From positions 3,286,001 through 3,350,000 of the forward strand of contig NZ_CP027860.1 of assembly GCF_003015185.1 (NCBI RefSeq): a stretch of DNA of 64,000 nt, read 5' to 3'. This stretch comes from Ahniella affigens. Lineage in GTDB: Bacteria > Pseudomonadota > Gammaproteobacteria > Xanthomonadales > Ahniellaceae. Both the position numbers and the translations under genes were made by a program. Below, in pieces: positions 19,042 through 29,601 of this stretch; within the stretch, counting starts at the first letter, position 1; each line of letters begins with the position of its first letter. Under the pieces are notes generated by a model. The model was not told where the DNA came from and searched no databases. It worked only from the letters and a program-made list of their open reading frames with translations.

Positions 19042-19788
19042 TCAGATTCGATGGTCCTTGCCCGGTGCGTCGCTCAACACCCACGGCAACTCAGCATTGA
19101 GATCTGCAGTATTGAAGTCCGATGTCGTGAAGCGCTGCGTCGCGATGAGCGACTTCCGCTGTACCAGTGCGCGCAGCAGATAGTCCGGCGGCACCTGCAG
19201 GCACACCAACAGATACGCATTAAAGCCCTCCGAATCAAACAGGGCCATGATGCGATCTCGCACCGCCTGCCCGATCTGCCCCCAAAGCAGACCTCCAATT
19301 TGATTGCGCACTGGGCTGAACAAATGCTCGCAACGGCCAGGCTCAAAACCTCGCTCAGCCAATGCCTCATCCAACACCTGCGGCAACGACGCCTGCGCTC
19401 GCAACACGCGCTGGGTCCAGAAGCCACCTGGCAATGGCTCAAACACGTCGAAACCAAACCAGAGCGGCGCGCGCCCAGGCTTGGTAAAGCTCGCATCCAG
19501 CCGGAGTGGCATCGCGCTCGCAATGAACTGGAAGTACCGCGTGATCTGAACGAGCCGCCCCGTCTCGGTCTGTTCGCAAACGATCCCGCTGCGCAGCTCG
19601 TTCAGAAACGCGTGCCAGGCGAGCCGCAACGTCGCATGCAGAATTGAATCCAGATTCAGGTGCGACCAGGCAACCGGCGCTTGCTGGGCGGCGATCCAAC
19701 GCTCGGTGGCATCGCAATCCAGCACAGCCGGATCAAGAAACGCAGACCATTCGCGCAGTTCGCGCATGTCAGTGACGGGTGCAAACAT
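19042..19788 (-). CDS. hypothetical protein, 248 residues
   Basis: I do not recognise this protein. It is soluble by composition, rich in Leu, Ala, Trp and Phe, with no signal peptide or membrane segment. The N-terminal half contains several amphipathic helices (TLRLAWHAFLNELRSG); the middle has WFGFDVFEPLPGGFW and the C-terminal half SEGFNAYLLVCLQVPPDYLL. It is a single-gene unit flanked by repeats (a 53-bp-family unit on one side, a short palindromic element on the other). Codon use looks like its neighbours, so it is probably a genuine gene. Confidence 0.65.
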   Translation of the reverse strand: MFAPVTDMRELREWSAFLDPAVLDCDATERWIAAQQAPVAWSHLNLDSILHATLRLAWHAFLNELRSGIVCEQTETGRLVQITRYFQFIASAMPLRLDASFTKPGRAPLWFGFDVFEPLPGGFWTQRVLRAQASLPQVLDEALAERGFEPGRCEHLFSPVRNQIGGLLWGQIGQAVRDRIMALFDSEGFNAYLLVCLQVPPDYLLRALVQRKSLIATQRFTTSDFNTADLNAELPWVLSDAPGKDHRI

Positions 19789-19806
19789 GGCAACCTCAAC
19801 GCAACG

Positions 19807-19858
19807 CTAGGGAGGGTCTGAATCAGTCCTTCTTGGACTTTCAGGGGCTACCTGAGCA
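19807..19858 (+). repeat. truncated copy of the TA-flanked palindromic element
   Basis: Begins CTAGGGAGGGTCTGAATCAG and keeps all of hairpin A's left arm and most of its right arm. It then jumps to GGGGCTACCTGAGC, a degraded version of the element's far end. The middle hairpins and the right TA are lost. Confidence 0.7.
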
Positions 19859-19980
19859 TCATGCCCAAACGCTTTCGCACAGGCTGAGACGGACGGCACG
19901 ACTGGCCCCTATCCGGCATTGGACGCGCTTTCGCTGCGGTCTGACTTGGCCGCGGCGCAACCTCGCGTTACCCTGGGTGT

Positions 19981-21354
19981 ATGACACGTACCCGCCCTTT
20001 TCTGATCAACGGCCAGACACAGTATTTGGCCCCCCAGGACGACCCGCGCGAATCGCTGTTGCGCTGGCTCAAACGACAGCGCTTTCATGGCACCAAGGAA
20101 GGCTGCGGTGATGGCGACTGCGGCGCCTGCACCGTGGCCGAAGTCGTCACCGAGCAAGGCGAACGGCAGTTGCGCGCCCTCAACAGCTGTTTGCTGCCCA
20201 TGGGTCAGGTGCTCGGCCGGGAGTTCGTCACCGTCGAAGGGCTTGCCCAAGGCCAACGGCTGCACCCGGTGCAGGAGGCCATGGTCCAAACCGCCGGCTC
20301 GCAATGTGGCTACTGCACGCCCGGATTCGTCATGAGCCTCTTCGTGGGCTATCACGAGGGCAAGCTCGATGATCATGCCATCGATGGCAACCTGTGCCGC
20401 TGCACCGGCTATGTGCCGATCCGAAATGCGATGGCCAAAGTCGAGCACGACGCCGAATCCGTGCGTACGTCCGCCCTGCCTGCCGCCGTTCGCGAGCGCT
20501 CCGCCAATCTGGACGGGCCACCACATTCTGCGTTTCTCCTGCCAACCAGTATCGACGAAGCGATCGCATTCAAGCAGCAGTTTCCGGAGTTTCAGTGGCT
20601 CGCGGGCGCGACCGATTCTGGCGTGGCGCTCAGTCGTGGCCAGACGCTGGCACCGGGATTCGTGTGCCTGGATCGCATCCCGTCGTTGACCACGCTCAGC
20701 ACACACGATGACGGTTACCGCATCGGCGCCGGCGTCAGCCTCGTGCAATTGGAGCGCTCGCTCGCCGACGCGTTGCCAATGCTTGCCGACATGTTGCCGT
20801 GGTTTGCCGCGCGCCAGGTCAAAAATCGCGCAACAGTTGGCGGCAACATTGGCTCGGCATCGCCGATCGGCGATTTGCTGCCGTGCTTCCTGGCCCTGGA
20901 CGCCAGCTTCGAATTGCACGGACCAGACGGCGTCCGCCACGTCCCGGCGCATGCGTACTTTCTCGACTACCGCAAGACCGCCCGCCACCCGGGCGAACTG
21001 ATTGCGGCCGTCACCATTCCAAAGCCATCGGGCCGCCAACGGTTCTATAAAGTCGCCAAGCGGCAGACCGACGACATCAGCATTGTGGCGGGTGCGTTCC
21101 GCATCGATATCGATGAACAGGGCACGGTGCGGGATTTGCGCCTTGCCTACGGTGGCGTCGCCGCGATTCCGAAACGCGCCACAGCGACCGAGCAGTGGCT
21201 GCGCGGGCGTGTCATGGATGCGGCCACGATCGCCGAAGCGACGAAACGCGTCACCGAGGAATTCGCGCCATTGAGTGATCATCGGGCAAGCCGGGAGTAC
21301 CGAACGGCGCTGATCGGCAACCTGCTCCACCAGTTCCTGACAGGTGTCGCATGA
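19981..21354 (+). CDS. xdhA: xanthine dehydrogenase small subunit (2Fe-2S and FAD)
   Basis: A 457-residue subunit that passes electrons from the molybdenum site to FAD and NAD. The first 2Fe-2S cluster uses C42, C47, C50 and C70 (GCGDGDCGAC...NSC). The second uses CGYCTPG and CRCTGY. A FAD-binding domain follows, with the VGGNIGSASPIGDLLP motif, then the CO-dehydrogenase flavoprotein C-terminal domain. The ATGATGA at its end overlaps the large-subunit start. It oxidises hypoxanthine and xanthine to urate in purine breakdown. Confidence 0.93.
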   Translation: MTRTRPFLINGQTQYLAPQDDPRESLLRWLKRQRFHGTKEGCGDGDCGACTVAEVVTEQGERQLRALNSCLLPMGQVLGREFVTVEGLAQGQRLHPVQEAMVQTAGSQCGYCTPGFVMSLFVGYHEGKLDDHAIDGNLCRCTGYVPIRNAMAKVEHDAESVRTSALPAAVRERSANLDGPPHSAFLLPTSIDEAIAFKQQFPEFQWLAGATDSGVALSRGQTLAPGFVCLDRIPSLTTLSTHDDGYRIGAGVSLVQLERSLADALPMLADMLPWFAARQVKNRATVGGNIGSASPIGDLLPCFLALDASFELHGPDGVRHVPAHAYFLDYRKTARHPGELIAAVTIPKPSGRQRFYKVAKRQTDDISIVAGAFRIDIDEQGTVRDLRLAYGGVAAIPKRATATEQWLRGRVMDAATIAEATKRVTEEFAPLSDHRASREYRTALIGNLLHQFLTGVA

Positions 21355-23663
21355 TGACGCACCATGAAAGTGCCGTCGGCCATGTCACCGGCACGGCTCG
21401 CTACAGTGACGAGATTCCGGAAACGCATGGCACCTTGAGTGCGTGGCCCGTGCAGGCGCCGCATGCGCATGCAAGACTGCTTGGCATCGACATCAGCGCC
21501 GCGGCAAAGATGCCGGGCGTGCACGCCGTGCTGACGGCTACCGATATTCCCGGCGCCAATCAAACCGGGCCGATCATTCCGGATGAACCACTCCTGCCAG
21601 ACGCGGAAATTTCGTACTTCGGTCAAGCGATCGCCTGGGTGCTTGCCGACTCGGAATCGCAAGCGCGCCAAGCCGCTGCTTTAGTGACCGCGCAGTACGA
21701 GCCGTTGCCCGCGGTGCTGACCTACGACGCCGCCGAAGCGGCACAAAGCTATCATTTGAAACCATCAGTCATCGAACGGGGCGACCCGGTCGCGGCGCTA
21801 GCAGCTGCCGCGCACAGCGCCAAAGGCCGGCTCGATGTGGGTGGCCAAGATCATTTCTATTTGGAGACACACAGTTGCCGCGCTGAGTTCGATGCCGATG
21901 GGCAACTGATTCTGCACGCCTCCACGCAGCACCCGACCGAGACGCAGCACATTGTCGCTCATGTTTTGAACCTGCCCGCGCACCGGGTCACATGCCGCTG
22001 CATACGCATGGGTGGCGGTTTCGGTGGCAAAGAGACGCAGGCGAACGGGTTTGCGGCAATCTGCGCGATTGGCGCGCAGAAAACCGGACGCCCAGTCCGG
22101 CTGAAGTTGCATCGTAGCCAGGACATGCAGTTGACGGGCAAGCGCCATCCGTTCCGGGCCGACTACGACGTTGGTTTCGATGCTGATGGCCGGATCGAGG
22201 CCGCCATCATTGATCTGGTAGCCGATGCCGGTTGGAGCGTCGATCTGTCGCCACCGGTGCTGATGCGCGCGATGGTGCACGTCGACAACGCCTACTTCCT
22301 GCCGAATGTGCGCGTGCAGGGGCGCATGGCGAAGACGAATCTGCCCTCAAATACGGCGTTCCGAGGATTCGGTGGCCCGCAGGGCATGATTGTCGCCGAG
22401 GAGATGATTGCAGCGATCGCCGCAACGCTGAATCTACCGGCCGACGTGGTCCGCGAGCGGAACTTCTATCGCGGCGCCAACGACGCACCCCGCAATCAGA
22501 CACACTATGGTCAGGCGGTCATCGACAACGAGTTGCCCGAGCTCTGGGCAGCCCTGAAAGACAGCGCGGATTTCAGCACCCGGCGAGCTGCCATCGAGTC
22601 GTTCAACGCCGCGCATCCGCACCAGAAACGCGGTCTCGCCATCACGCCCGTCAAGTTCGGCATTTCGTTCAACAAGACCATCTACAACCAGGCCGGCGCG
22701 CTCGTGCAGGTCTACCACGACGGCAGCATCCAGCTGAATCACGGCGGCACCGAAATGGGCCAGGGTCTGCACAGCAAGATGATCGTCGTGGCAAGCCGCG
22801 TGTTGGGCGTCAATCCGGAACGCATCAGAGTGATGGTGACGAGCACCGAGAAAGTGCCCAACACGTCTGCCACCGCCGCGAGTTCCGGTTCGGACTTGAA
22901 TGGCCATGCCGTTGCCGACGCCTGTAATACCTTGCTATCGCGTTTGCGCCCGGTGGCCGCAGCGGCGCTGCAAGTGCATCCCGAACACGTCGAATTTGCG
23001 GCCGACGGCGCCCAGGTCCGCGGTGAACCCGAACGTCGTCTGAGCTTTGAAAAGCTGATCCATCTTGCCTACGACGCGCGCATCAGTCTGTCGGCGGCAG
23101 GCTACTATTTCACCCCCGAGATTCACTGGGACCCGATCAGATTGACGGGTCGCCCGTTCTACTACTACGCGTTCGGTGCAGCGGTCGCCGAGGTGGAGGT
23201 CTGCGGCCATACCGGCATCCATCAACTCCGCCGGGTCGATCTGCTGCACGATGTCGGCAACAGCCTGCATGAGCTCATTGATCGTGGTCAGATCGAAGGC
23301 GGATTTGTGCAAGGCATGGGTTGGCTGACCAGCGAGGAACTCTGTACCAACGCCCAGGGCCGACTGCTGACCGATGCGCCCAGCACGTACAAGATTCCGA
23401 GCCTTGGCGAGGTTCCAACGGATTTCCGCGTTCAGCTTTATGCCCGTCGGCAACCCGCGACTACCGCGACGATCTTCGGCAGCAAAGGCGTCGGCGAACC
23501 GCCCTTCATGTTGGCGCTGTCGGTACGCGAAGCATTGCGCGATGCGGTGTCGGCGTTCGCGCCAATCGAGCGCCGGCGTTTCGTCGACCTGGCCGCACCG
23601 GCAACACCGGAAGCGATTTGGCGTGCGGTGACTCGGGTGCGACCGGACCTTGCCGAGACTTGA
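21351..23663 (+). CDS. xdhB: xanthine dehydrogenase molybdopterin-binding large subunit
   Basis: A 770-residue molybdenum hydroxylase subunit. The small N-terminal domain begins SAVGHVTGTARYSDEIPE. Cofactor and substrate regions are visible as GGGFGGKETQ, AFRGFGGPQG and GTEMGQGLHSK, and the catalytic glutamate lies in the conserved C-terminal SKGVGEPPFM. Start and stop of the pair overlap, so the subunits are co-translated. The XdhC chaperone that inserts sulfurated molybdenum cofactor is not adjacent and must be elsewhere. Confidence 0.93.
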   Translation: MMTHHESAVGHVTGTARYSDEIPETHGTLSAWPVQAPHAHARLLGIDISAAAKMPGVHAVLTATDIPGANQTGPIIPDEPLLPDAEISYFGQAIAWVLADSESQARQAAALVTAQYEPLPAVLTYDAAEAAQSYHLKPSVIERGDPVAALAAAAHSAKGRLDVGGQDHFYLETHSCRAEFDADGQLILHASTQHPTETQHIVAHVLNLPAHRVTCRCIRMGGGFGGKETQANGFAAICAIGAQKTGRPVRLKLHRSQDMQLTGKRHPFRADYDVGFDADGRIEAAIIDLVADAGWSVDLSPPVLMRAMVHVDNAYFLPNVRVQGRMAKTNLPSNTAFRGFGGPQGMIVAEEMIAAIAATLNLPADVVRERNFYRGANDAPRNQTHYGQAVIDNELPELWAALKDSADFSTRRAAIESFNAAHPHQKRGLAITPVKFGISFNKTIYNQAGALVQVYHDGSIQLNHGGTEMGQGLHSKMIVVASRVLGVNPERIRVMVTSTEKVPNTSATAASSGSDLNGHAVADACNTLLSRLRPVAAAALQVHPEHVEFAADGAQVRGEPERRLSFEKLIHLAYDARISLSAAGYYFTPEIHWDPIRLTGRPFYYYAFGAAVAEVEVCGHTGIHQLRRVDLLHDVGNSLHELIDRGQIEGGFVQGMGWLTSEELCTNAQGRLLTDAPSTYKIPSLGEVPTDFRVQLYARRQPATTATIFGSKGVGEPPFMLALSVREALRDAVSAFAPIERRRFVDLAAPATPEAIWRAVTRVRPDLAET

Positions 23664-23838
23664 TCCACGTTGAATCAGGCCCGATCAGTGCGTCCCGATT
23701 GATCGCAAGCGTCATACGATCGCCCGCCCGGTCGCAAGTCGCGAAGCCTTCTCACTTTTCTCACTTGCGAATGGTTGGCAGTCCGCGTAGAACATCGGCG
23801 TACTTTGCCCAACTTGGGCGGCATTGAGGCCACTGATC

Positions 23839-24309
23839 ATGGTTCACGAGCAACAACGGCGCAATCCGATTCAAAAACCGGTTCAGCTGGTGCTGCTCGC
23901 CATCGGCATGTTCGGCGCATTGGGTGACGCCGTCGCCGGCCCGGATCCTTGCACGCTTGGAAGCAGTCAGACGCAGACTGTCGTGAACTCTGGATTCACT
24001 GCGTTTTCGCTGAACACCATGCTGAACCCGACGCTGACGGTAGTGCGCGGCTGCAGCTACACGTTCAACATTACCGCGTCGGGCCATCCGTTCCTGATCA
24101 AATCCGTGCAAGGCACCGGCGCTGGGAACGCATATAACGATGGCGTCAGCGGCAATGGCACCCAATCCGGCACATTGACCTGGACCGTCGCCGCCAACGC
24201 ACCAAGCACGCTGTTCTACAACTGTCAGTTTCATTCGCCGATGACGGGCACGATTCAGGTGATTGATGGCGGTCCCAGCGACAACGTGTTTGCCAGCAGT
24301 TTCGAGTAA
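23839..24309 (+). CDS. secreted single-domain cupredoxin-like protein
   Basis: A 156-residue protein with an N-terminal hydrophobic segment (about 15-33, a signal peptide after a basic start) and one plastocyanin-like domain. The type-1 copper ligand pattern is present: H83 in SGHPF, then C129, H132 and M135 in NCQFHSPM. An electron-transfer role in the periplasm or outside the cell is likely, but the partner is unknown. ATG 23839 is preferred over an upstream TTG. The last residues (DNVFASSFE) resemble a short acidic-aromatic tail I recall from secreted proteins of this bacterial order; that part is inference. Convergent with uvrB. Confidence 0.75.
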   Translation: MVHEQQRRNPIQKPVQLVLLAIGMFGALGDAVAGPDPCTLGSSQTQTVVNSGFTAFSLNTMLNPTLTVVRGCSYTFNITASGHPFLIKSVQGTGAGNAYNDGVSGNGTQSGTLTWTVAANAPSTLFYNCQFHSPMTGTIQVIDGGPSDNVFASSFE

Positions 24310-24321
24310 CCCGCGGCAGCG

Positions 24322-26370
24322 CTACTCCGACTTGAAGCCCAGTTCCTTGACGCGCGTCATCTCGTCGCGCACGGCTGCGGCCTGCTCGAATTCGAGATTC
24401 TGCGCATGCTGGTACATCTTGGTTTCGAGCTTCTTCAGTGCCGCCGACAATTGCGACGGCGTCAGCAGTCGATAGTCAATCGCGTCCTCTGCAGCCTTCT
24501 TCATCTTGACCTGACGCACAGGGCTTGCCGTGGCTTCCGCCTCGCCGCGATCACGCGCCCCTTCGAGGATGTCGACAATCTTCTTCCGGACGCTCTTCGG
24601 CACAATGCCGTGCGCCTCGTTGTGGGCCAACTGCTTGTTGCGACGCCGCTCCGTTTCGTCCATCGCCGCTCGCATCGAGCGGGTGATCGTTTCGGCGTAA
24701 AGAATCGCCTTGCCGCGAACGTTTCGGGCGGCGCGGCCAATCGTCTGGATCAACGAGCCGGTTGAACGGAGGAACCCTTCCTTGTCGGCATCGAGAATGG
24801 CGACGAGCGACACTTCCGGCATGTCCAGACCTTCGCGCAGCAGGTTGATCCCCACCAGCACATCGAACACCCCCAAGCGCAGGTCGCGAATGATCTCCAC
24901 GCGTTCCACCGTATCGATATCGGAATGCAGATATCGGACTTTGACTCCGGCGTCGTTCAGGTACTCGGTCAAATTCTCGGCCATCTTCTTGGTCAGCGTC
25001 GTCACCAGCACGCGATCGCCATCGGCCACCCGAATGCGGATTTCGGACAACAGATCGTCGACCTGGGTCCGCACGGGCCGCACCTCGACCATTGGATCCA
25101 CGAGACCAGTCGGGCGCACCACTTGCTCAATCACCTGCCCGGCCGAACGCTCCAGTTCATAGGCGCTTGGCGTGGCTGATACGTAGATGGCGCGCGGTGC
25201 CCGGAGTTCGAACTCTTCAAACTTCAGCGGTCGATTGTCCAGCGCCGAGGGCAATCGAAAGCCATACTCCACCAACGTTTCCTTGCGTGACCGATCGCCG
25301 CGATACATGCCACCAATCTGCGGGATGGTCACATGCGACTCGTCGACGACAAGCAGCGCATCAGACGGCAGGTAGTCAAACAACGTTGGCGGCGACTCAC
25401 CCGCCATGCGCCCGGTCAAATGGCGTGAATAGTTCTCCACGCCCTGGCAGTAGCCGATTTCACTCAGCATCTCCAGGTCAAACTGCGTGCGCTGCTTCAG
25501 GCGCTGCGCCTCCACCAGCTTGTTTTGAGCGTAGAGCTGCTCCAAGCGCTCCATCAATTCTGACTTGATGGTGTTGATTGCCTCCAACGTCGTGCGCCGC
25601 GTGGTCACGTAGTGCGACTTCGGAAAGATCGTGAAGCGTGGCAATTTGCGCCGGATCTGGCCCAGAAGCGGATCGAACACGGCAATACTCTCGATCTCAC
25701 CATCGAACAGCTCGATCCGGATCGCCTCGTTGTCTGACTCCGCCGGAAACACATCGACCGTTTCACCACGAACCCGGTAGGTACCGCGCTTCAACTCGAA
25801 CTCATTCCGTGTGTACTGAAGCTCGGTGAGCCGCCGCAGCAATTCGCGCTGATCAATCCGATCGCCGCGGGTCAGGTGCAGCACCATCTTGAAATATTCG
25901 TTCGGGTCTCCGAGGCCATAAATCGCCGACACCGTGGCCACGATCAGCGCATCGCGCCGCTCCAGCAATGCCTTGGTGGCCGAGAGGCGCATCTGCTCGA
26001 TGTGCTCGTTGATGGATGCATCCTTCTCGATATACGTGTCGGACGACGGCACATACGCCTCTGGCTGATAGTAGTCGTAGTACGACACGAAGTACTCGAC
26101 TGCATTGTTCGGAAAGAATGACTTGAACTCGCCATAGAGTTGCGCTGCCAGCGTCTTGTTGGGCGCCATGACGATCGTCGGGCACTGCACCGCCTGCACG
26201 ACGTTGGCGATCGCGAACGTCTTGCCCGAACCCGTCACACCCAGAAGCGTCTGATGCGAGAGCCCGGCGTCGAAACCTTCGATCAACCGCCGAATCGCTT
26301 CGGGCTGGTCGCCAGCAGGCTGATAGTCACTGACCAGTTGGAACGGTTGCGTGTTCGTCATCGTCATCAC
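24322..26370 (-). CDS. uvrB: excinuclease ABC subunit UvrB
   Basis: A 682-residue helicase-like subunit of nucleotide excision repair that verifies damage after UvrA loads it and then recruits UvrC. Walker A is GVTGSGKT, the beta-hairpin is in [20 protein letters not shown], helicase motifs include DESH and QTIGRAARN, and the C-terminal UVR motif ([15 protein letters not shown]) binds UvrC. Its start overlaps the end of the S46 gene upstream by about 44 bp. ATGs at 26370, 26367 and 26361 are all possible; the last gives an N terminus closest to the family. Confidence 0.95.
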   Translation of the reverse strand: MMTMTNTQPFQLVSDYQPAGDQPEAIRRLIEGFDAGLSHQTLLGVTGSGKTFAIANVVQAVQCPTIVMAPNKTLAAQLYGEFKSFFPNNAVEYFVSYYDYYQPEAYVPSSDTYIEKDASINEHIEQMRLSATKALLERRDALIVATVSAIYGLGDPNEYFKMVLHLTRGDRIDQRELLRRLTELQYTRNEFELKRGTYRVRGETVDVFPAESDNEAIRIELFDGEIESIAVFDPLLGQIRRKLPRFTIFPKSHYVTTRRTTLEAINTIKSELMERLEQLYAQNKLVEAQRLKQRTQFDLEMLSEIGYCQGVENYSRHLTGRMAGESPPTLFDYLPSDALLVVDESHVTIPQIGGMYRGDRSRKETLVEYGFRLPSALDNRPLKFEEFELRAPRAIYVSATPSAYELERSAGQVIEQVVRPTGLVDPMVEVRPVRTQVDDLLSEIRIRVADGDRVLVTTLTKKMAENLTEYLNDAGVKVRYLHSDIDTVERVEIIRDLRLGVFDVLVGINLLREGLDMPEVSLVAILDADKEGFLRSTGSLIQTIGRAARNVRGKAILYAETITRSMRAAMDETERRRNKQLAHNEAHGIVPKSVRKKIVDILEGARDRGEAEATASPVRQVKMKKAAEDAIDYRLLTPSQLSAALKKLETKMYQHAQNLEFEQAAAVRDEMTRVKELGFKSE

Positions 26371-28576
26371 TCATTTCCGGGGCGACAGGCGCCAGTCCCA
26401 TCTCAACCAACAACGCATCGGCATGCATCACCTCGTCCAACAGCCACAGCCAGTAACGGGCATCGACATGGATGGTACGCGTGCGCTCGGGATCAAAGAC
26501 CCAGTTCGATGGCACACTATCCCAAGTGGTGTCGAATGCCAGACCAATCAACTCCCCTTTGGCGTTGATGGTGGGCGAACCGGAGTTGCCGCCCGTAATA
26601 TCGAGGTCAGTCAGAAAGTTCACCGGCAGATCGTTGCTGACGGCGGGCTCGCGATAGCGACCGAAGTCGCCACGCCGAGCGTGACTCAGCATGGGCTCCG
26701 GGTAACTGAAATCCGGTGACTCACTGACTTTCGCCAAGAGGCCAGACATGGTGGTCTGATACCGCGATACCGATAGTTCACCGGGCAAGTCGCCACGGAT
26801 GCTCCCCAAGGCCAGCCGCAAACCGCCATTCGCGTCGGGGTAGTAGGCATCGCCCAAGCCGTCGCGATAAGCCCGCAGCGCATCAAGATACCCAGCTCGA
26901 AACCGGGCGTCGTCGCCCTGCCACTCCTTGAACTCTTTCTCGAATCGGCGAATCGCCGGATACAGCGTGATCGCAAGTTGCATCATCGGGTCTTTGCTGC
27001 GTTCGAGCGACGTGGGGCTCGCGTGCAACCATTGCTGCCGCACATTCAGATCGCCGACGCGCGTACCCCGGAACAGCGCATCGATGCGGGGCTGGATCGC
27101 GGCGAGCGTCGGCCGTTCGGCTTTCGCCGGGAGTCCCAGCCAGCGATCCAGCTCGACGATGCGCTGATCAGCCGGAAGCGCCAGGTAACGCGTCAGCCAG
27201 ATCTCGAACAGCCGCTGATCGAGCGTCAAATCGAATCGCTTGTCGAAGCTCTCGACGCGCGCAACGTACTTGTAGGCATCGCGGCGCTGGTAGCCGAAAT
27301 CCCGCTGATACGCCGGCTTTTGACTGGCCAGACTCCAGCGGTACAGATCTCTTGCCAATCCGAGCCCTTGCGCGATCGCGCCACCACCGCTCAGCACACT
27401 CGTGTAAACGAAATCGCGCTCGCGTTGCGACTGCCAACGCGCAAGGTGCGCATCGAGTGCCTCGACGTCCGACCAATAGCGATCGGCGCGCTCGGAGTCG
27501 GCTTTCAGCCAGTCGCGAAAGGTCCGTTCATCGATGCGCTTCGAGTCGAGCGCGTGCCGCTCGGCAAACCCGGAGAGCTGCCCTCGGAAGTTCTTCTCGT
27601 AGTTGGCCAGCGATTGCATGATCGCACCGTACTTCTTAAGCACGTCCGGACGTCGCTTGCCCTCCAGATTGATCGCCGCCATCACTTCGTTCATCGCCTG
27701 AATCGAACGCGGATACTGCCATTCGATGACATTGGCCAACTCGGCAGCCGTGCGATTGCGGTGCGTACGCAAGGGAAAACCGGCGAGCCACACCGGATCC
27801 CCGGGTTCAAAGCCCGCCCGGCTGGTCGCCAACCAATGCCGCGATCGATACGGCACATTGGTCTCGGCATAGTCGCTACTGCTGCCATCCGGTGCGACAT
27901 AGGCACGCAGCAACGCAATATCGGCGGCATGCCTGGGCCACATCCAATTATCGAATTCACCGCCAAAGTTGGCGGCCGCACTGGGTGGCGCATAAACGAG
28001 GCGCAAGTCGCGCAGTTCGAACTGGCGGACCAGTTGAAACTGCCCGCCACCATTGCTGACCAATAGATCGCAACGGCGGTCGCCTGAACGCTCGCAATGT
28101 TCCACCATGCCTTTGCTGACCCGATCGACGCGCTCATAGCGCGTGCGGCCCCGGCTTCGCACCGAGCCTCGCAGCACGGCGCGGGTCACGTCGATCTGCT
28201 CTTGCACCAGATACACGCGCAGATTGGGGTCGAGCGCACGCTCTGACTTGCGATCACGCGCAAGGAATCCGTCGCGAAGCAGATCGGTTTTCGCATCGGA
28301 CCCGATTTGCAGCGATGGCAGCAGGCAGTGCTGGTTCGTCAGGATCAGTCCATCGGGCGACACCAGCACGCCGGTACAAGTACCCAGGCTCACAATGGCC
28401 GACAGCGGGGCGGCACTGGGCTCCAGGGGCGCTTGATCGGCCCAATGGAAGCCCAAGGATTCGGCTTCGGATCGCAATGCACCACTCGTCTCTGGCGGCC
28501 ACATGCCCTCCAGTGTCCGGCCCACAGCCGGACACAACAGGAGCAGCAGGCAAAGCACGCCGGAATACCGAATCAT
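26327..28576 (-). CDS. S46 family dipeptidyl-peptidase, divergent specificity residue
   Basis: A 749-residue secreted peptidase, the second S46 member in the window. A signal peptide ([19 protein letters not shown]) is followed by LEGMWPPE. The catalytic histidine lies in LTNQHC and the serine in [10 protein letters not shown]. The P1-specificity position, 18 residues after the serine, is threonine (LAFDTT), neither the Gly of DPP7 nor the Arg of DPP11. The C terminus is extended and acidic (MSDDDDEHA). ATG 28576 was chosen at the signal peptide; the frame stays open another 99 bp upstream. It overlaps uvrB downstream and may be co-transcribed with it. Confidence 0.88.
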   Translation of the reverse strand: MIRYSGVLCLLLLLCPAVGRTLEGMWPPETSGALRSEAESLGFHWADQAPLEPSAAPLSAIVSLGTCTGVLVSPDGLILTNQHCLLPSLQIGSDAKTDLLRDGFLARDRKSERALDPNLRVYLVQEQIDVTRAVLRGSVRSRGRTRYERVDRVSKGMVEHCERSGDRRCDLLVSNGGGQFQLVRQFELRDLRLVYAPPSAAANFGGEFDNWMWPRHAADIALLRAYVAPDGSSSDYAETNVPYRSRHWLATSRAGFEPGDPVWLAGFPLRTHRNRTAAELANVIEWQYPRSIQAMNEVMAAINLEGKRRPDVLKKYGAIMQSLANYEKNFRGQLSGFAERHALDSKRIDERTFRDWLKADSERADRYWSDVEALDAHLARWQSQRERDFVYTSVLSGGGAIAQGLGLARDLYRWSLASQKPAYQRDFGYQRRDAYKYVARVESFDKRFDLTLDQRLFEIWLTRYLALPADQRIVELDRWLGLPAKAERPTLAAIQPRIDALFRGTRVGDLNVRQQWLHASPTSLERSKDPMMQLAITLYPAIRRFEKEFKEWQGDDARFRAGYLDALRAYRDGLGDAYYPDANGGLRLALGSIRGDLPGELSVSRYQTTMSGLLAKVSESPDFSYPEPMLSHARRGDFGRYREPAVSNDLPVNFLTDLDITGGNSGSPTINAKGELIGLAFDTTWDSVPSNWVFDPERTRTIHVDARYWLWLLDEVMHADALLVEMGLAPVAPEMSDDDDEHATVPTGQ

Positions 28577-28833
28577 GCGCCTATCTGGCACAAAGCGACG
28601 CGCGACGCAAATGCGCGAAGTCAGTCTGTTCTGGCTGCGCGGTTGGCGTTTTTGACGGTCGTGATGGTCGACCACTTTGGAACAGTTGCAGGTTCACCGG
28701 ATACGGTCGATCGGAACGGAATCAGCCTGCAAGTGTGACACATTCTGTCCCGGCCCTGCCTCTGTTGCGTCATCGTCCAAACACGGCGACGCCGATATAC
28801 TCGCGGCATCGACACACTGACGACTCCTTCACC

Positions 28834-29556
28834 ATGCCCTATTGTTTTGATCAGGCTCGATTGATGGCGTTGGCGGCGGCCTCGCGCGACCAATACCAAA
28901 GCGCCCTGCCCTACCCGCACACCGTGATCGAGCAATTGTTGATTCCTGACACCGCGCGCCAGTTGCGCGCCGATTTTCCGCATCCCGACGACGACATGGC
29001 CTGGGACCGCTTCGGCGCAATTGGCTTTGAAGTCAAACGTGCGAGCCCGCACGAAGAGCGGTTTCCGGAGTCGATCCGCCACGCAGTGCACGATCTCAAT
29101 AGCGGCCCATTCATTCGCTTCCTCGAACATCTGACAGGCATTGAGCATTTGCTGCCCGACCCGCATCTGCACGGCGCCGGCATACACCTGAGCAAGCGGG
29201 GCGATCACCTTGGCATTCATGCCGATTTCAACTGGCATGAAGGGTTGCGCGCGCACCGCCGGATCAACTTGCTGATTTATCTCAACGATGATGACTGGCA
29301 GGAGACTTGGGGCGGTGAACTCGAAATCTGGTCCACCGATGCCGCGCGCAAGGAAAAATCCGTGGCACCGATCTTCAATCGCGCGGTGATCTTCAATACC
29401 CGGAGCGATACGTTTCACGGCCACCCAACCCCTTTGGCAACGCCCGAGCATACGTATCGCCGGTCGCTCGCCATGTACTACTACAGCACCGAACGCCCAG
29501 CGGACGAGCTGCGCCCGGTGCACAATACGCTCTACAAGGGTCTGCACGTGGCCTGA
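28834..29556 (+). CDS. 2-oxoglutarate/Fe(II)-dependent oxygenase
   Basis: A 240-residue double-stranded beta-helix oxygenase of the prolyl-4-hydroxylase-like (2OG-FeII_Oxy_3) type. The iron triad is H129-x-D131 (HLGIHADF) and a distal histidine near H195 (TFHGHP). An arginine in TYRRSLAMYYY would bind 2-oxoglutarate. Substrate is unknown; relatives act on proteins or on sugar-linked substrates. ATG 28834 gives an N terminus without the low-complexity upstream extension. It is transcribed divergently from the S46 gene, and tdh follows 45 bp downstream. Confidence 0.82.
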   Translation: MPYCFDQARLMALAAASRDQYQSALPYPHTVIEQLLIPDTARQLRADFPHPDDDMAWDRFGAIGFEVKRASPHEERFPESIRHAVHDLNSGPFIRFLEHLTGIEHLLPDPHLHGAGIHLSKRGDHLGIHADFNWHEGLRAHRRINLLIYLNDDDWQETWGGELEIWSTDAARKEKSVAPIFNRAVIFNTRSDTFHGHPTPLATPEHTYRRSLAMYYYSTERPADELRPVHNTLYKGLHVA

Positions 29557-29601
29557 TGGCCAATGCCCCGACCTCTCGGAACCAATTGCGGAGAATCGAT
29601 C

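Noticed and set aside
19909-21330. Long minus-strand open frame opposite xdhA
   Set aside because: Antisense shadow of a clearly recognisable xanthine dehydrogenase subunit.
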